From: Treponema sp.
GTDB taxonomy: Bacteria > Spirochaetota > Spirochaetia > Treponematales > Treponemataceae
Assembly: GCA_024691105.1 (NCBI GenBank)
Contig: JAILNY010000121.1
Span: forward strand, 16,743 to 80,742
DNA length: 64,000 nucleotides
Reading direction: 5' to 3'
Part shown: in pieces, positions 9,439 through 19,300 of the stretch
How the letters are laid out: every line of letters starts with the position of its first letter
Position numbering within the stretch: the stretch's first letter is position 1
The notes under the pieces: generated by a model
Seen by the model: the letters and a program-made list of their open reading frames with translations, nothing else
What the model was told of the DNA's origin: nothing
Database searches by the model: none
Made by a program: the position numbers and the translations under genes

Positions 9439-9511
9439 CGGGATGTAGCGCAGTTGGTAGCGCGTCTGGTTTGGGACCAGAATGTCGCAGGTTCAAGTCC
9501 TGTCATCCCGA
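9439..9511 (+). tRNA. tRNA-Pro (anticodon TGG)
   Basis: Acceptor arms CGGGATG and CATCCCG pair fully. The anticodon arm TCTGG-TTTGGGA-CCAGA gives anticodon TGG, and the T-loop GTTCAAGTC is normal. CCA is not encoded. Confidence 0.95.
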
Positions 9512-9516
9512 TTTTT

Positions 9517-9543
9517 AGGCTTGCATTTTGCAAGCCTTTTTTT
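9517..9543 (+). terminator. Terminator after tRNA-Pro
   Basis: Perfect stem AGGCTTGCA (9517-9525) with TGCAAGCCT (9529-9537), loop TTT, followed by a T run. Confidence 0.9.
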
Positions 9544-9561
9544 ATATTTTACAAAGAGTTT

Positions 9562-10212
9562 ATGGTGAATTTTTTTAACTGGCTTTTACCTCTCTTAGAT
9601 GGTGCTAAAATAACAATTCTTTTAACTGTAACGTCTGTAAGTGCAGGCTTATGTTTATCAGTTTTTCTTGCGCTTTCAAAAATTTCTAAAAACAAAATCT
9701 TAAATAAGCTCGGCTCTTTTTATATTTTCTTTTTCCGTGGAACTCCACTTTTAATGCAGTTGTATTTTGTTTATTACGGGCTTCCAAAAATTAATCCTGC
9801 CTTTACTATTTCAAGCCGCTTTCTTGCAGCCTTTATAACTTTTGCGCTTAATTCAAGTGCTTATCTTGCCGAAGTTGTGCGTGCTGCAATCTGTTCAATT
9901 GATAGAGGTCAGATAGAAGCATCGTTGTCACTTGGTCTTTCGTACAGACGCACAATGCTTGATGTAATCATTCCTCAGGCAATAACACGACTTTTGCCGC
10001 CTGTAGGTAATGAATTTATCCTTGTATTAAAAGATGCATCTTTAGTTTCGATTATTGCATTAACTGATATTACCCGCGTTACACAGAACATTGCATCAAG
10101 TACATCTTCCTGCCTTGTCTACATTCCTGCTGCGGCCTTGTATCTTATCATTACGGCGTTCTTCAGCTGGACATTTAAAACTCTCGAAAAAAAATCCTGC
10201 CGCGGTGAATAA
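9562..10212 (+). CDS. Polar amino-acid ABC transporter permease
   Basis: A 216-residue inner-membrane subunit of the HisM/GlnP type. It has about five membrane segments, starting with a segment around ITILLTVTSVSAGLCLSVFLAL. FFRGTPLLMQLYFVYYGLP is the typical segment of this family, and the EAA loop with the ATPase contact is EASLSLGLSYRRTMLDVIIPQAI. ATG 9562 is chosen because the longer open frame runs through tRNA-Pro and its terminator. No ATPase or binding protein lies nearby, so its partners must be elsewhere. The exact substrate is unknown. Confidence 0.88.
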   Translation: MVNFFNWLLPLLDGAKITILLTVTSVSAGLCLSVFLALSKISKNKILNKLGSFYIFFFRGTPLLMQLYFVYYGLPKINPAFTISSRFLAAFITFALNSSAYLAEVVRAAICSIDRGQIEASLSLGLSYRRTMLDVIIPQAITRLLPPVGNEFILVLKDASLVSIIALTDITRVTQNIASSTSSCLVYIPAAALYLIITAFFSWTFKTLEKKSCRGE

Positions 10213-10321
10213 TCGCTGACGTATCTGACACCGCGCGGGCCAAGAAGAGTCTCGCGGCTTAGCTTTTTTGCGAGCTGGGAAGGTGTGCGGACTTGCGGAA
10301 CTTTGGAAAATTCAGTTTAAA

Positions 10322-10352
10322 ATAAAAAAAGACTTTGGAAATCCAAAGTCTT
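10322..10352 (-). terminator. Terminator after tRNA-Val
   Basis: Perfect stem AAGACTTTGGA (10329-10339) with TCCAAAGTCTT (10342-10352). On the minus strand it is followed by a T-rich run (A run at 10322-10330). The 116 bp between it and the ABC permease gene are GC-rich, without a gene I can support. Confidence 0.85.
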
Positions 10353-10359
10353 GAAAGTA

Positions 10360-10433
10360 TGGACGATGAGGGGATCGAACCCCCGACATTCTGGGTGTAA
10401 ACCAGACGCTCGTACCAGCTGAGCTAATCGTCC
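10360..10433 (-). tRNA. tRNA-Val (anticodon TAC)
   Basis: On the minus strand the acceptor arms GGACGAT and ATCGTCC pair, the anticodon arm is TCTGG-TTTACAC-CCAGA and the T-loop is GTTCGATCC. Anticodon TAC reads GTA/GTG valine codons. CCA is not encoded. Confidence 0.95.
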
Positions 10434-10486
10434 GTTGATGTTTATATACTATAGAATTACACAAAAAGTGTCAATAGGTTTAAAAT

Positions 10487-10524
10487 AAAAAACGCAAAAA
10501 AAATTCATTTTTTTGCGTTTTTTT
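10487..10524 (-). terminator. Symmetric A/T-rich terminator
   Basis: Left arm A6-CGC-A8 (10487-10503) pairs with T7-GCG-T7 (10508-10524). It probably ends the ComFB-like gene, whose stop is at 10542, and is symmetric enough to act in both directions. Confidence 0.75.
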
Positions 10525-10541
10525 ATGCATAATCTTTCTGC

Positions 10542-11264
10542 TTAGTCTTCCATTGGATTGTACATATCTTTTGGAAAAAGAAACAGGTCCTGAATTTTAA
10601 GTGAATAAAGCGAGAGACCTTTACTTTCGTGTAAAACTTCACTTGTAACAGGAATCGAGAAAGCATAAGAAACTGTTTCGTAGCCTTCTGCTTCTACCTT
10701 TACAGAAAAGTCATAATGTGCATTCTGTTTTTCTGCTTCAGCTTTTTCTGGTTTTACACAGAACGAATAAGTTCCCTTTGTAGAGATGTATGTTTTTGCA
10801 GGGTTAAGCCATGTCTGGTCAATCATTTCTGCCTGCTTGCCGTCTTTGCTTAAGGTTATTGTTGCATTTGTAAGCGGTTCAAAGGTTGTTCCGTCCATAA
10901 CGGTTCCTGTAAAAATTGGAAAGAAGAAATATGGTGTTGTACCGCTGATATAAAGCGATTCTGGCTGGGCTTTAACCTTGTGGGTAGGTCGTTTGGAAGA
11001 ACTTACAAGACGGATTCCTTCCATAGCTAATGTATCAATATCAGCCTTAATCTGTGTAAGACTGCCTTCTGCAGCTGTGTGTGTGATTCCGCGTGGTGAA
11101 ACAATATACTTAGGTGGAATTCTGTTAAGAACAAAAGCCATTGTGTCTGCACGACAGTTTTCGCAGTCACAAGTAAGCCAGACTGTATTTACCTGTTTTA
11201 AATCGTCATAAAGTTTGTTTACCTTTGTTTCTACAAGCTCTTCCATCAAGTTGTGAATTTTCAT
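10542..11264 (-). CDS. ComFB-family protein with C-terminal beta-sandwich extension
   Basis: A 240-residue protein. The first 100 or so residues match the ComFB family: MKIHNLMEELVETKVNKLYD, a zinc-type CDCENCRAD motif, then FVLNRIPPKYIVSPRG. Members bind zinc and some have been reported to bind cyclic dinucleotides. Residues from about 130 onward resemble a carboxypeptidase-regulatory-like or PEGA-like beta domain (GTVMDGTTFEPLTNATITL, YDFSVKVEAEGYETVSYAF), which the short Bacillus protein lacks. No signal peptide is seen, so it is probably cytoplasmic. ATG 11264 is chosen because GAGG precedes it; an in-frame ATG lies 24 bp upstream. Confidence 0.8.
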   Translation of the reverse strand: MKIHNLMEELVETKVNKLYDDLKQVNTVWLTCDCENCRADTMAFVLNRIPPKYIVSPRGITHTAAEGSLTQIKADIDTLAMEGIRLVSSSKRPTHKVKAQPESLYISGTTPYFFFPIFTGTVMDGTTFEPLTNATITLSKDGKQAEMIDQTWLNPAKTYISTKGTYSFCVKPEKAEAEKQNAHYDFSVKVEAEGYETVSYAFSIPVTSEVLHESKGLSLYSLKIQDLFLFPKDMYNPMED

Positions 11265-11353
11265 AAATCCCTCGCCAATTATAAACATTTTGTTAAAATC
11301 GATAAGACAACTCCTAGTCTTATTATAATAATTATAGACCCATTCTGTTGATT

Positions 11354-11382
11354 TTGCAATAAAATCAATAATATGTTACAAT
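11354..11382 (+). promoter_or_regulatory. Sigma-70-type promoter, probably leaderless
   Basis: TTGCAA (11354-11359), a 17-bp spacer and TACAAT (11377-11382). The expected transcription start falls only a few bases before ATG 11393, and no Shine-Dalgarno is present. The -35 lies within a small palindrome (TTGATTTT and AAAATCAA, 11348-11368). Confidence 0.6.
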
Positions 11383-11392
11383 AAAATGAGTT

Positions 11393-12052
11393 ATGAAAAA
11401 AAATCTGGCCTTTGGGACATTTTTAAGTCTTCTTTCTCTTGTTCTGTTTTCGTGCAGTAATTCAGCAGGTTTGAACGCTTCTCTTGAAGACAAAAATATT
11501 AAGACAATTGTTGCCCAAAAAAACGAAGAAATCACATGGACAAAAGAAATCGAAAAAAGCATCCTTTCGCAGAAAATTGACTCAATTGATTATATAAATT
11601 CATCGCTTCCGCTTACGCCTGATGTTATAATCGCTTATGATGCAGGAATGCCTCATAAAAATGTTTATCCGTATCTGGAAGGTTTTGAAAGTCTTGATGT
11701 TTCGGATCTTGATGCAGAGGCCGCAAATGTTATTGCGCAGTTCTGCACGAATCTTGTCCGTAAAGAAAGCTGCGACAGCTTTATGGCAAAAGATTCTGTT
11801 TATGCGCTTGCGATGTTTTTGTATGATGCAGGTGAATGTAGTTTTGATTTTACAAATGCACGGTGGTTATTGGGAAAACCTTTTGTTACAGAGTCGTCGC
11901 TTGAAGTGCCTGCATATTTTTATCATAAGTCGGATTATTTGAGTATTAAATTTTATCTTAGCCAGGTTGAAAATGCCTATAAAGTGTTTGATGTTGAAAT
12001 ATCTGACACTGGAAGCAGGAGCCATTTAAGGGAGGAAAAAAATGGAAAGTAA
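11393..12052 (+). CDS. Putative lipoprotein, unknown function
   Basis: A 219-residue exported protein. The signal MKKNLAFGTFLSLLSLVLFSC ends in a lipobox (LFSC). I recognise no domain in the mature part. It overlaps the next gene by 11 bp, so both are one operon, and a ribosome-binding site for that gene lies inside its 3' end. Confidence 0.7.
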   Translation: MKKNLAFGTFLSLLSLVLFSCSNSAGLNASLEDKNIKTIVAQKNEEITWTKEIEKSILSQKIDSIDYINSSLPLTPDVIIAYDAGMPHKNVYPYLEGFESLDVSDLDAEAANVIAQFCTNLVRKESCDSFMAKDSVYALAMFLYDAGECSFDFTNARWLLGKPFVTESSLEVPAYFYHKSDYLSIKFYLSQVENAYKVFDVEISDTGSRSHLREEKNGK

Positions 12053-13016
12053 CAGCCTTACTGGAATTGAACGGGAGCTTGTTCTTCAATATCTGATAGA
12101 TGGAAATGTTCCAGTTACCGTAACTCCTGTTGATGAGACTTTAGAAGTTGAATCTGTTGATAATCAGAAAAAATCTGATAAAAAAGATTCTGATTCCAAA
12201 GAAGAAATTAAGCCTGCTCTTTCTGCGGTTTTTCCGATTGCATTAAAGGGAGAGCAGATAAAGGTTTTAGAGCAGGGAATTATTCTTTTGACCAATCCTC
12301 CAAAATCTGTTCAAAACTTTACTACAAAAAAAGTTCGTGTTGAATTTTATTTTAACCGCCTTGGTCTTTATTTTTTAACAGAATTAAAACAGGTAAAGGC
12401 AGGGCTTGCGCTTGTAATTCCTTCTGAAATTATGCGCATTACAGAACTTGAATCAGAGCGTCCTTTGGATTTTAGCGCAACACTTTTTTATTCGTGCAGC
12501 GAAAATACCGATGTGCATATTGACTGTTATCCTGTTCAAAACTACAGACTTTTTTCAAAGCCAATCTGGGCAGATGTACCGGAAGAAATTCAGCATAAGG
12601 CAAAGGATTACCTTGAAGAATTTATTGCCCACGCACGTAAAACGGGAACGGCAGGAAATGGCGTTCAATTGATTCCTGTATGCCGTTACCTTGCTGACGC
12701 ACGGCCAAAGATTCTGGAAGTAGAGGGAAGGGCAAATCCGCTTGATATTATTTTTGCAGATTATGAGCGCATCGTATTTGCGTCAAATGCGGATAATATG
12801 CATCTTGAGTCAGGCGCGGAATATGCTTTAGAGATGTCGTTTCCGATTGAGTCAACGGTAATAAAGGTTAGAAAAATGTTTTTAACTTGCGGTGTCGAAG
12901 CGCTTTATCAAAATGAAGAAAAAACTTTTACAGCGGCTGTCTGCCGATATACTTCTATAAAAGAAGAAGACGTCCGCTTTTTGTACGAAAAAACGACTAA
13001 CAAAATTTTTTCATAA
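12042..13016 (+). CDS. PilZ-like domain protein
   Basis: A 324-residue protein without a signal peptide. The N-terminus (ERELVLQYLIDGNVPVTVTP) and the central beta-rich part (KKVRVEFYFNRLGLYFLTEL) resemble spirochaete PilZ-type proteins that bind cyclic di-GMP. A clear RxxxR motif is not obvious, so ligand binding is uncertain. A strong GGGAGG site precedes ATG 12042. It shares an operon with the preceding lipoprotein and is about 0.8 kb from the ComFB-like gene. Confidence 0.5.
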   Translation: MESNSLTGIERELVLQYLIDGNVPVTVTPVDETLEVESVDNQKKSDKKDSDSKEEIKPALSAVFPIALKGEQIKVLEQGIILLTNPPKSVQNFTTKKVRVEFYFNRLGLYFLTELKQVKAGLALVIPSEIMRITELESERPLDFSATLFYSCSENTDVHIDCYPVQNYRLFSKPIWADVPEEIQHKAKDYLEEFIAHARKTGTAGNGVQLIPVCRYLADARPKILEVEGRANPLDIIFADYERIVFASNADNMHLESGAEYALEMSFPIESTVIKVRKMFLTCGVEALYQNEEKTFTAAVCRYTSIKEEDVRFLYEKTTNKIFS

Positions 13017-13068
13017 AGTGGCTTTAAAACAAAAAAGCCGCCATACGGCGACTTATTTTTAATTTTAC

Positions 13069-13112
13069 AAAAAAGGCTGCCGGACTTTATCTTAAAACCG
13101 GCAGTTTTTTTT
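13069..13112 (-). terminator. Bidirectional terminator between PilZ-like gene and serS
   Basis: Stem CTGCCGG (13077-13083) with CCGGCAG (13098-13104), flanked by A residues on the left and eight T on the right, so it can end serS and the convergent plus-strand gene. Confidence 0.85.
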
Positions 13113-13113
13113 C

Positions 13114-14391
13114 TTACTGCTTCTTTGTAATTTTATCAAAGCCGCAAAGTGGAACAAGTACTTCTGGAATTGTAATTGAACCATCTGCATTCTGATAGTT
13201 TTCGATGATAGCAAGCATTGCTCGTCCTACAGCGATTGCAGTTCCGTTTAACATATGAACGTATTTATTTTTTCCATCATCGTCTTTAAAGCGTACGTTA
13301 AGGCGTCTGCTCTGGTAGTCAGTACAGTTAGAAGTAGAAGTAACTTCTCCGTATTCACCGCCGTTGCGTCCCGGCATCCATGCTTCAAGGTCCCATTTGC
13401 GGTATGCAGGCGCGCCGAGGTCGCCTGTACATGTATCTACAACGTGGAACGGAAGTCCAAGCCCAGTAAAGATTTCTTCTTCGATTAAGCGGAGTTTTTC
13501 GTGGATTTTGTCAGAATCTTCTGGAAGACAGTATACAAACATTTCTACCTTGTCAAACTGATGAACGCGGTACAAGCCTTTTGAGAACTGACCGGCAGCG
13601 CCTGCTTCGCGTCTAAAGCAGTGAGAAAGACCGCAGTAGAAAAGCGGAAGTTTTGATTTGTCCAGAATCTCGTTTGAATGATAACCGCCGAGTGTAATTT
13701 CTGCAGTTGCAACAAGACAAGTTCCTTCTTCTTCGATAGAGTAAACGTTTGATTCGTTTCCACGTGGATTAAAACCGATTCCCTTTAATACCTCTTCTCT
13801 TGCAACGTCTGGTGTAATAAATGGTGTAAAGCCGTGTTTTCTTAAAATGTTAAGAGCATACTGAATAAGTGCCTGTTCAAGGAATACGGCATCATTTTTA
13901 AGATAATAGAATTTAGGACCTGAAACTTTAGTTCCGCGCTCAAAGTCGATAAGGTCAAGTTCTTCCATAAGTTCAACGTGATCTTTTGGCTTAAAGTCAA
14001 ACTTGCGTGGTGTACCAACTTTTTTTACTTCAAGATTTTCTGTATCAAGTTTTCCGATAGGTGCATCTGGATGTGCCATGTTAGGAATTTTTCTTGCAGC
14101 TTCTTCAAGCTGTGCTTCTACTTCTGCAAGTGTTTTTTCTGCATCTGCAAGTTCTTCTTTTATTTTTTTACCTTCGTCAATTAATTTCTGGCGCTGGTCG
14201 TTATCAAGTTTCTGCTTCATTGCCTGAGCATTTGTATTGCGTTTTTCCTGAAGTGCCTGACGGTCTGTTACAAGCTTTGTACGTTTGTCATAAAGTTCAA
14301 CAACGATGTCTGCATCGGCTGTCATGTTTCTGTTTACGATGTTCTTTTTAACTGCTTCAAGATTATCTTTGATAAATTTATAATCTAACAT
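13114..14391 (-). CDS. serS: Seryl-tRNA synthetase
   Basis: Charges tRNA-Ser and tRNA-Sec with serine. The 425-residue product has the long N-terminal antiparallel coiled coil (about residues 25-110) and the class II catalytic core: motif 2 FRREAGAAGQFSKGLYRVHQ and motif 3 NGTAIAVGRAMLAIIENYQ. Length and order are normal. A long hairpin lies in its leader. Confidence 0.97.
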   Translation of the reverse strand: MLDYKFIKDNLEAVKKNIVNRNMTADADIVVELYDKRTKLVTDRQALQEKRNTNAQAMKQKLDNDQRQKLIDEGKKIKEELADAEKTLAEVEAQLEEAARKIPNMAHPDAPIGKLDTENLEVKKVGTPRKFDFKPKDHVELMEELDLIDFERGTKVSGPKFYYLKNDAVFLEQALIQYALNILRKHGFTPFITPDVAREEVLKGIGFNPRGNESNVYSIEEEGTCLVATAEITLGGYHSNEILDKSKLPLFYCGLSHCFRREAGAAGQFSKGLYRVHQFDKVEMFVYCLPEDSDKIHEKLRLIEEEIFTGLGLPFHVVDTCTGDLGAPAYRKWDLEAWMPGRNGGEYGEVTSTSNCTDYQSRRLNVRFKDDDGKNKYVHMLNGTAIAVGRAMLAIIENYQNADGSITIPEVLVPLCGFDKITKKQ

Positions 14392-14402
14392 GTTATCTCC
14401 TG

Positions 14403-14452
14403 AACTCTGTGCTTTGACCGTTTTTTTTTACGGCAATCAAAAGGCCAGAGTT
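14403..14452 (-). promoter_or_regulatory. Hairpin in the serS leader
   Basis: Outer arms AACTCTG and CAGAGTT (plus-strand positions 14403-14409 and 14446-14452) enclose an inner imperfect stem CCGT-A9-ACGG. No T run follows, so it is not a plain terminator. It lies between a TATAAT-like -10 (plus-strand ATTATA near 14457) and serS. Function unknown. Confidence 0.45.
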
Positions 14453-14494
14453 TTAATTATATTTAATTCGTATTAACGAACTTTAATACTTATT

Positions 14495-15964
14495 TTAACG
14501 AATATCAATATAGAATCTCTTTAAATAAACACTTCGGTCTTTGGCCTTTTTCCAGAGACGGCTTTGCGGCCAGTTTGAAACAAGCGTTTCGTAATCCTTA
14601 AGTGATTCTTTAATATTCTGAACAGGCGATTTTGCTTCTAAAATCTGCCCTTCAAGAAAGAGCGCTTCGTCAATTCGTGTGGAAGCGTTTACAAAATATT
14701 GTCTTACAAGGTTAAGCGCATCTTCGTAGCGTTTTTCGTTGTAAGCCTTTTGTGCCTGTTCAAGTAAATCGCCTGCTGCAGGCTGTGTCTGTAAAGCAGT
14801 TGTCTGCTGTGTTTTTGTTTGTGCTGCAGCTTCTGCAGTTGTCTGAGTCATAGCCTTGCTTTGAGCTGAACTTTGTTCGCCAGAGCCGTTGTCATCAGAG
14901 TTTTGAATAATTGTCTGAATGCTGAATTCTTCTTCTGATGATTTTTGCTTTGGCTGCTCTTTTGACTGAGAACTGGTCTGTGCCGGCGCCGGTGTAATTT
15001 CTTCTGATGTTTCTTTATCTTCCTGTGCAACAGCCGGAATTACTTTTTCCGGTTTTGGCGGAACAACTTTAGCATATTCAGGCGAAATTACATGATCGTT
15101 ATCAACTGCAGACTCTGTATCAATTGAAACTTCGATATAGTCGTCAATGTATTTTCCAGAGAGTGCATCATTTTTATAAAAGTGCAAAACTGCTTTTCCA
15201 GATTTGCGTGATTTTAAAGTGAATGTTGTTTCGCCGTTTTCAATTTTGCGGCCATGAAAAATCAAAAGATTCTGGCGGTCATTTTCGCCAAGGTAAACCC
15301 AGCCTGTGCCCGGGTAGCCGATGTCAAGAAACTGATTGTTTTTAATTTTAATTTCGCGCGAAGGTACTATAGGTGCCGGTTCTTCTTTGCTGGAATTAAT
15401 TGCGTCAGAGGCATCTGAAAGTTCCTGCTGCAAAGAAGGTGTTGTGTCGTCTGTTTTTTCAGAAGAAGGCGACTTTGTATCAGGCTTTTTTTGTTCCTCT
15501 TTTGAAACTTCTGTCTTTTGAGGTTCTGGAGAAGTTTTTGTCTGCTCAGATGGTTTTTCTGTTTGTGCAGTATATGATTGAATTTCTTTAGATTCTTCTT
15601 TGCTTTCCTGTTCTGCTAAATCTTCCTGTGCGACTGGTTCTTCTGTAAGAGTTTCGCGATCAAGAAGTTTTTCAAGGTCTTCTTGAATTTCTGATTCAGG
15701 AATTTTTTCCTGAACGATGAGGTCGTCTGATAATTCTTCTGTAACAGGCTCTTCGGTAATTGTTACTGTATCGTTCTGCGCGCTTAAATCTGATTCATCA
15801 GCGTCAGATTCTGTCTGAGTGCTGCTAGAGTCAGATTCGTCTGAAGATTCTGCCTGAGTATTTTGTGTAACTTGAGTCTCTTGATTTTTTGACTCTGATG
15901 AAGTTGATAAGCAGGAAAAAAACATAAGAGACATAACTGCAGAAAATAAAACGACTTTTTTCAT
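14495..15964 (-). CDS. Lipoprotein with low-complexity linker and C-terminal TPR
   Basis: A 489-residue exported protein. Signal MKKVVLFSAVMSLMFFSC ends in a lipobox. A long Glu/Ser/Thr/Gln-rich region (about residues 20-200) is followed by a beta-rich segment near NQFLDIGYPGTGWVYLGEND, a second Gln/Ser-rich linker, and a C-terminal TPR-like part (LLEQAQKAYNEKRYEDALNL) that recalls BamD-type lipoproteins. The long linker would let it span the periplasm. It overlaps the upstream gene by 4 bp and is in the smc operon. Confidence 0.7.
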   Translation of the reverse strand: MKKVVLFSAVMSLMFFSCLSTSSESKNQETQVTQNTQAESSDESDSSSTQTESDADESDLSAQNDTVTITEEPVTEELSDDLIVQEKIPESEIQEDLEKLLDRETLTEEPVAQEDLAEQESKEESKEIQSYTAQTEKPSEQTKTSPEPQKTEVSKEEQKKPDTKSPSSEKTDDTTPSLQQELSDASDAINSSKEEPAPIVPSREIKIKNNQFLDIGYPGTGWVYLGENDRQNLLIFHGRKIENGETTFTLKSRKSGKAVLHFYKNDALSGKYIDDYIEVSIDTESAVDNDHVISPEYAKVVPPKPEKVIPAVAQEDKETSEEITPAPAQTSSQSKEQPKQKSSEEEFSIQTIIQNSDDNGSGEQSSAQSKAMTQTTAEAAAQTKTQQTTALQTQPAAGDLLEQAQKAYNEKRYEDALNLVRQYFVNASTRIDEALFLEGQILEAKSPVQNIKESLKDYETLVSNWPQSRLWKKAKDRSVYLKRFYIDIR

Positions 15965-16335
15965 GGTGCTGCTCCTAAAATTTCTTCAACGAGATTATCA
16001 TTTGCTTCTTCAAGATTCTTAAGTGCATTAGAGTCGGGGAGTGTAAAATATTCTTCGGCTTCTTCTTCTGTCCATTTGTCATGCGGCTCGCGTGTTAAAG
16101 CGTAACCGTCAGGAACAGAAGGACCTTCCGGGAGTAAAACCTTTTGGTCTGGTTCAAGTGGAAGCTCTGTTGATTCAAGCGCTTTATGCTGCTTTTCCGG
16201 ATTGCAGGACTGAACTATAAATGCGGTCATTGCAAGAAAAAACAGCACTACAAGAACTGTTGTTATAATTGCGCTTATTTTATTTTCTCTGTAGAAATCT
16301 TTTATGTTTTCAAAGATTTCAGAAAAATCAATCAT
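15961..16335 (-). CDS. Small single-pass membrane protein
   Basis: A 124-residue protein with an amphipathic N-terminus and one membrane segment (about residues 21-43, ISAIITTVLVVLFFLAMTAF). The acidic remainder is probably periplasmic. It overlaps smc (4 bp, ATGA) and the next gene (4 bp), so it is translationally coupled to both. Function unknown. Confidence 0.65.
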   Translation of the reverse strand: MIDFSEIFENIKDFYRENKISAIITTVLVVLFFLAMTAFIVQSCNPEKQHKALESTELPLEPDQKVLLPEGPSVPDGYALTREPHDKWTEEEAEEYFTLPDSNALKNLEEANDNLVEEILGAAP

Positions 16336-19300
16336 TCGTTGGTTCCCTTGTTTTCTTCTTCCGAAGTATTTTGTCCGGCGTCTTCAGAAGCGGCGTCGGT
16401 GGTTTGCGCAGTTTCAGTATCGGCAGAAGAATCGTTGCTGGTTTGCGCAGTTTTAGTACCGGCAGAAGAATCGTTGCTGGCTGTAGTGTTTTCTTCTGTG
16501 TTTTCCGGTGTCTTATTGCGCGGAGCCGGACGCTGTGGAAGAACAACTCCCTGTTCAGGTTCGACATCTTCTTCTACAAAATCATCGTTTTCGTGAATTA
16601 CTTCTGAACGAATCTTTTCGATATCATCATCAAGACGCAGCGCAATAATTTTACTGATTCCCGATTCTTCCATTGTAACACCAAGCATCGTGCCGGCACC
16701 CATTACAGTCTTCTTGTTATGAGTAATTACAATGTACTGGCTGATGTTTGCAAACGAACGGAGCGCTGTAACAAAGCTTGATACGTTTTTATCATCAAGC
16801 GCTGCGTCGATCTCGTCCAAAAGACAGAATGGACTTGGACGAACCTGATATGTTGCAAACAAAAGGGCAATGGCTGTCATTGTCTTTTCTCCACCAGAAA
16901 GGAGGGCGATGTTTTCAAGCTTCTTTCCTGGTGGCTGTGCAAGAATATCAATACCGGTTGTAAGAATATTATTTGGATCTTCCAGTCGGAGTTCGGCATG
17001 ACCTCCGTTAAAGAGACGGCGGAACATATTGTGGAAGTTCTTTTTAATTTTGTTGTATGTATCAAGGAACATGTCACTTGATTTTGCCTTGATTTCTTCT
17101 GAAACGCGGACAAGATCTTCAAGTGTTTTCTGAGTATCCTTAAAGTTTGCTTCCTGACGTTCGTAGCGGTCTTTAACTTCTGTAAACTCTTCCGGAGCCA
17201 TAAGGTTAATGTTGTGACCAAGACCTTCAAGACCTTCTTTTGCCTTTGACAAATCTTCTTTTAATTTTGCAACTGGAGTTGTAATTGTGTACATGTGCTC
17301 TTCGTAATCCATAAGATCGCGCGAGTACTGGTCAAGGAAGTTCTGTTTAACGTTGCGAATTTCTGTATCAAGAGAACCCATAGAAACAGAAAGCTGCTCG
17401 TACTGATGCTGGAATTTAGTCTGTAATTCCTGCTTTTTCTGGAGGTCATTCTGTTTACCGGAAACTTTGCTGTTGCAGTCGTCAATCTGTTTGTAAAGAT
17501 TTGTCTGTTTGTCAGCAGTCTCTGCACCACGGCGTTCAATTTCGGCAAGTTCTTCCTGAATTGTATCAATCTGCTCCTGAACGTCTTCTAAGCGGTGATT
17601 TTCTGAATATATTTCTTCTTCGTTTGTTTTAAGGTTGAGCTCTTCTGTTCTTACGCTGCGCTGAAGCATTGTAATTTTTTCTTCGGCAGAACGCATCTGT
17701 TCACCCATTGCGACTTCGTTCTGCTGGAGTTTAGAAAGAGTATCTTTGTACTCATCGATTTTCATCGAGAGGGTAACGTTAGCAGCATTAAGGTCTTTGA
17801 TAACCTGATTGTAATCTGCAACAAGTTTAAGGTTGTCGGCGATTTTTGCATCGATTGCGCGCTTTTGGGTGATAATTCCTTCCGGCGCTAAGAACTCGCT
17901 GATAAAGGCAGGAGATGCGTTTATGTAATCTGTGAGAGCCTGTTCAAGAGTTGCAATCATGTTGCGCGCTTCTTCAAAAGCGCCAGCGGCTTCTGAGATA
18001 AGCTTCTGGCCTTCGTCTGTCGAGCGGCAGCCGGTCTTAGAAGCATCGCTAAAGATATTTTTACGTCCTTCTGTAAAGACTCTGAGTTTTCCGACAATTT
18101 CTTCAAGGCGCGATTTTGCGCTGTTCATTGCGTTTTCAGAATAACCTGCATCCTTTAATTTTGCGTCAAGCATTGTTACGATGTCTTCGGTAATTGCAGT
18201 TAATTCCTTTTGCAAAAGTGCGCGGTCAGCGTCAAGCTGTTCAATCTGCTGTTGCTTTTCTTTTGCACGGTTATCATTTTCTGTAATCTGACTTCCGGCA
18301 GTTGTAATATTCTGCTGGAACGATTCTATGTTCTTTTTGATGTCGGCAAGATATTTTGTTTTTTCGTGAAGATTACTCTGAGCATCGCCGACTTCTTCTG
18401 TAAGGTCATCAATGCGGCCCTGAATTGCAGTTTTCTTTGCTTCGAGTTGAGCGATTTTATCTTTAATTTCTGCAAGACGGGTGTGCTGCTGTTTCTGCAG
18501 GTCAAGCTTACCGCTTTTAAGAGCCATGATTTCGGCCATTTCCTGCTGGCATGCGTAAACCTGTTCCTGAAGTTTTTTTACAAAGTCTGTATTTTCTGTA
18601 AGAGAGTTTTGAATTTCTTCAATTTCTTTTCTTACGCTGTCGCGTTTTTCTTCTACTTCTTTAATTGAAGTTTCGTTGCGCGATTTTGTCTCGATAAAGC
18701 CTTTAAGTTTTAAAAGCTGAATATCAAGCTGAATGTTAAAGATTTCTTCTTTTATTTTACGGTATTTAATTGTCTTTTCAGACTGAACTTTTAACGAATC
18801 GTAATTGCGTTTAATTTCGGCAAGTGAAATTTCAATCTGCTGAAGGTTCTGTCTTGTTTTTTCAAGTTCTCGTTCTGCCTCGGCACATTCAGCCTTAGAA
18901 CGGCTGATTCCGGCTGCTTCTTCAAAAAGATAGCGGCGGTCTTCCGGCTTGCTCGAAAGAATCTGGTCGATTTTTCCCTGTTCCATTACAGAGTAAGCGG
19001 CTTTTCCAACACCGGTATCCATAAAGAGTTTACGGATTTCGGAAGGTCCTACCTGACGGCCGTTAATAAAATACTGAGCTTCACCAGAGCGGTAAAGACG
19101 ACGTTTAATTTCAATTTCTGAGTCTTCAAGAGGAAGAAGACTGTTTTCGTTCATGATAGTAAGGGCTACTTCGGCAACGTTTAAAGCCGGACGGTTTGCA
19201 GTTCCGGCAAAGATAACGTCTTCCATTTTGTCTGCACGAAGGTTTTTGCTCTTGTTTTCAGCTAAAACCCACTTCATTGCGTCAACAACGTTACTTTTTC

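Noticed and set aside
9454..9561. N-terminal extension of the amino-acid permease
   Set aside because: The open frame runs through tRNA-Pro and its terminator, so translation from there is implausible.
14403..14452. T-box riboswitch before serS
   Set aside because: There is no T-box consensus sequence, specifier loop or terminator in the leader.
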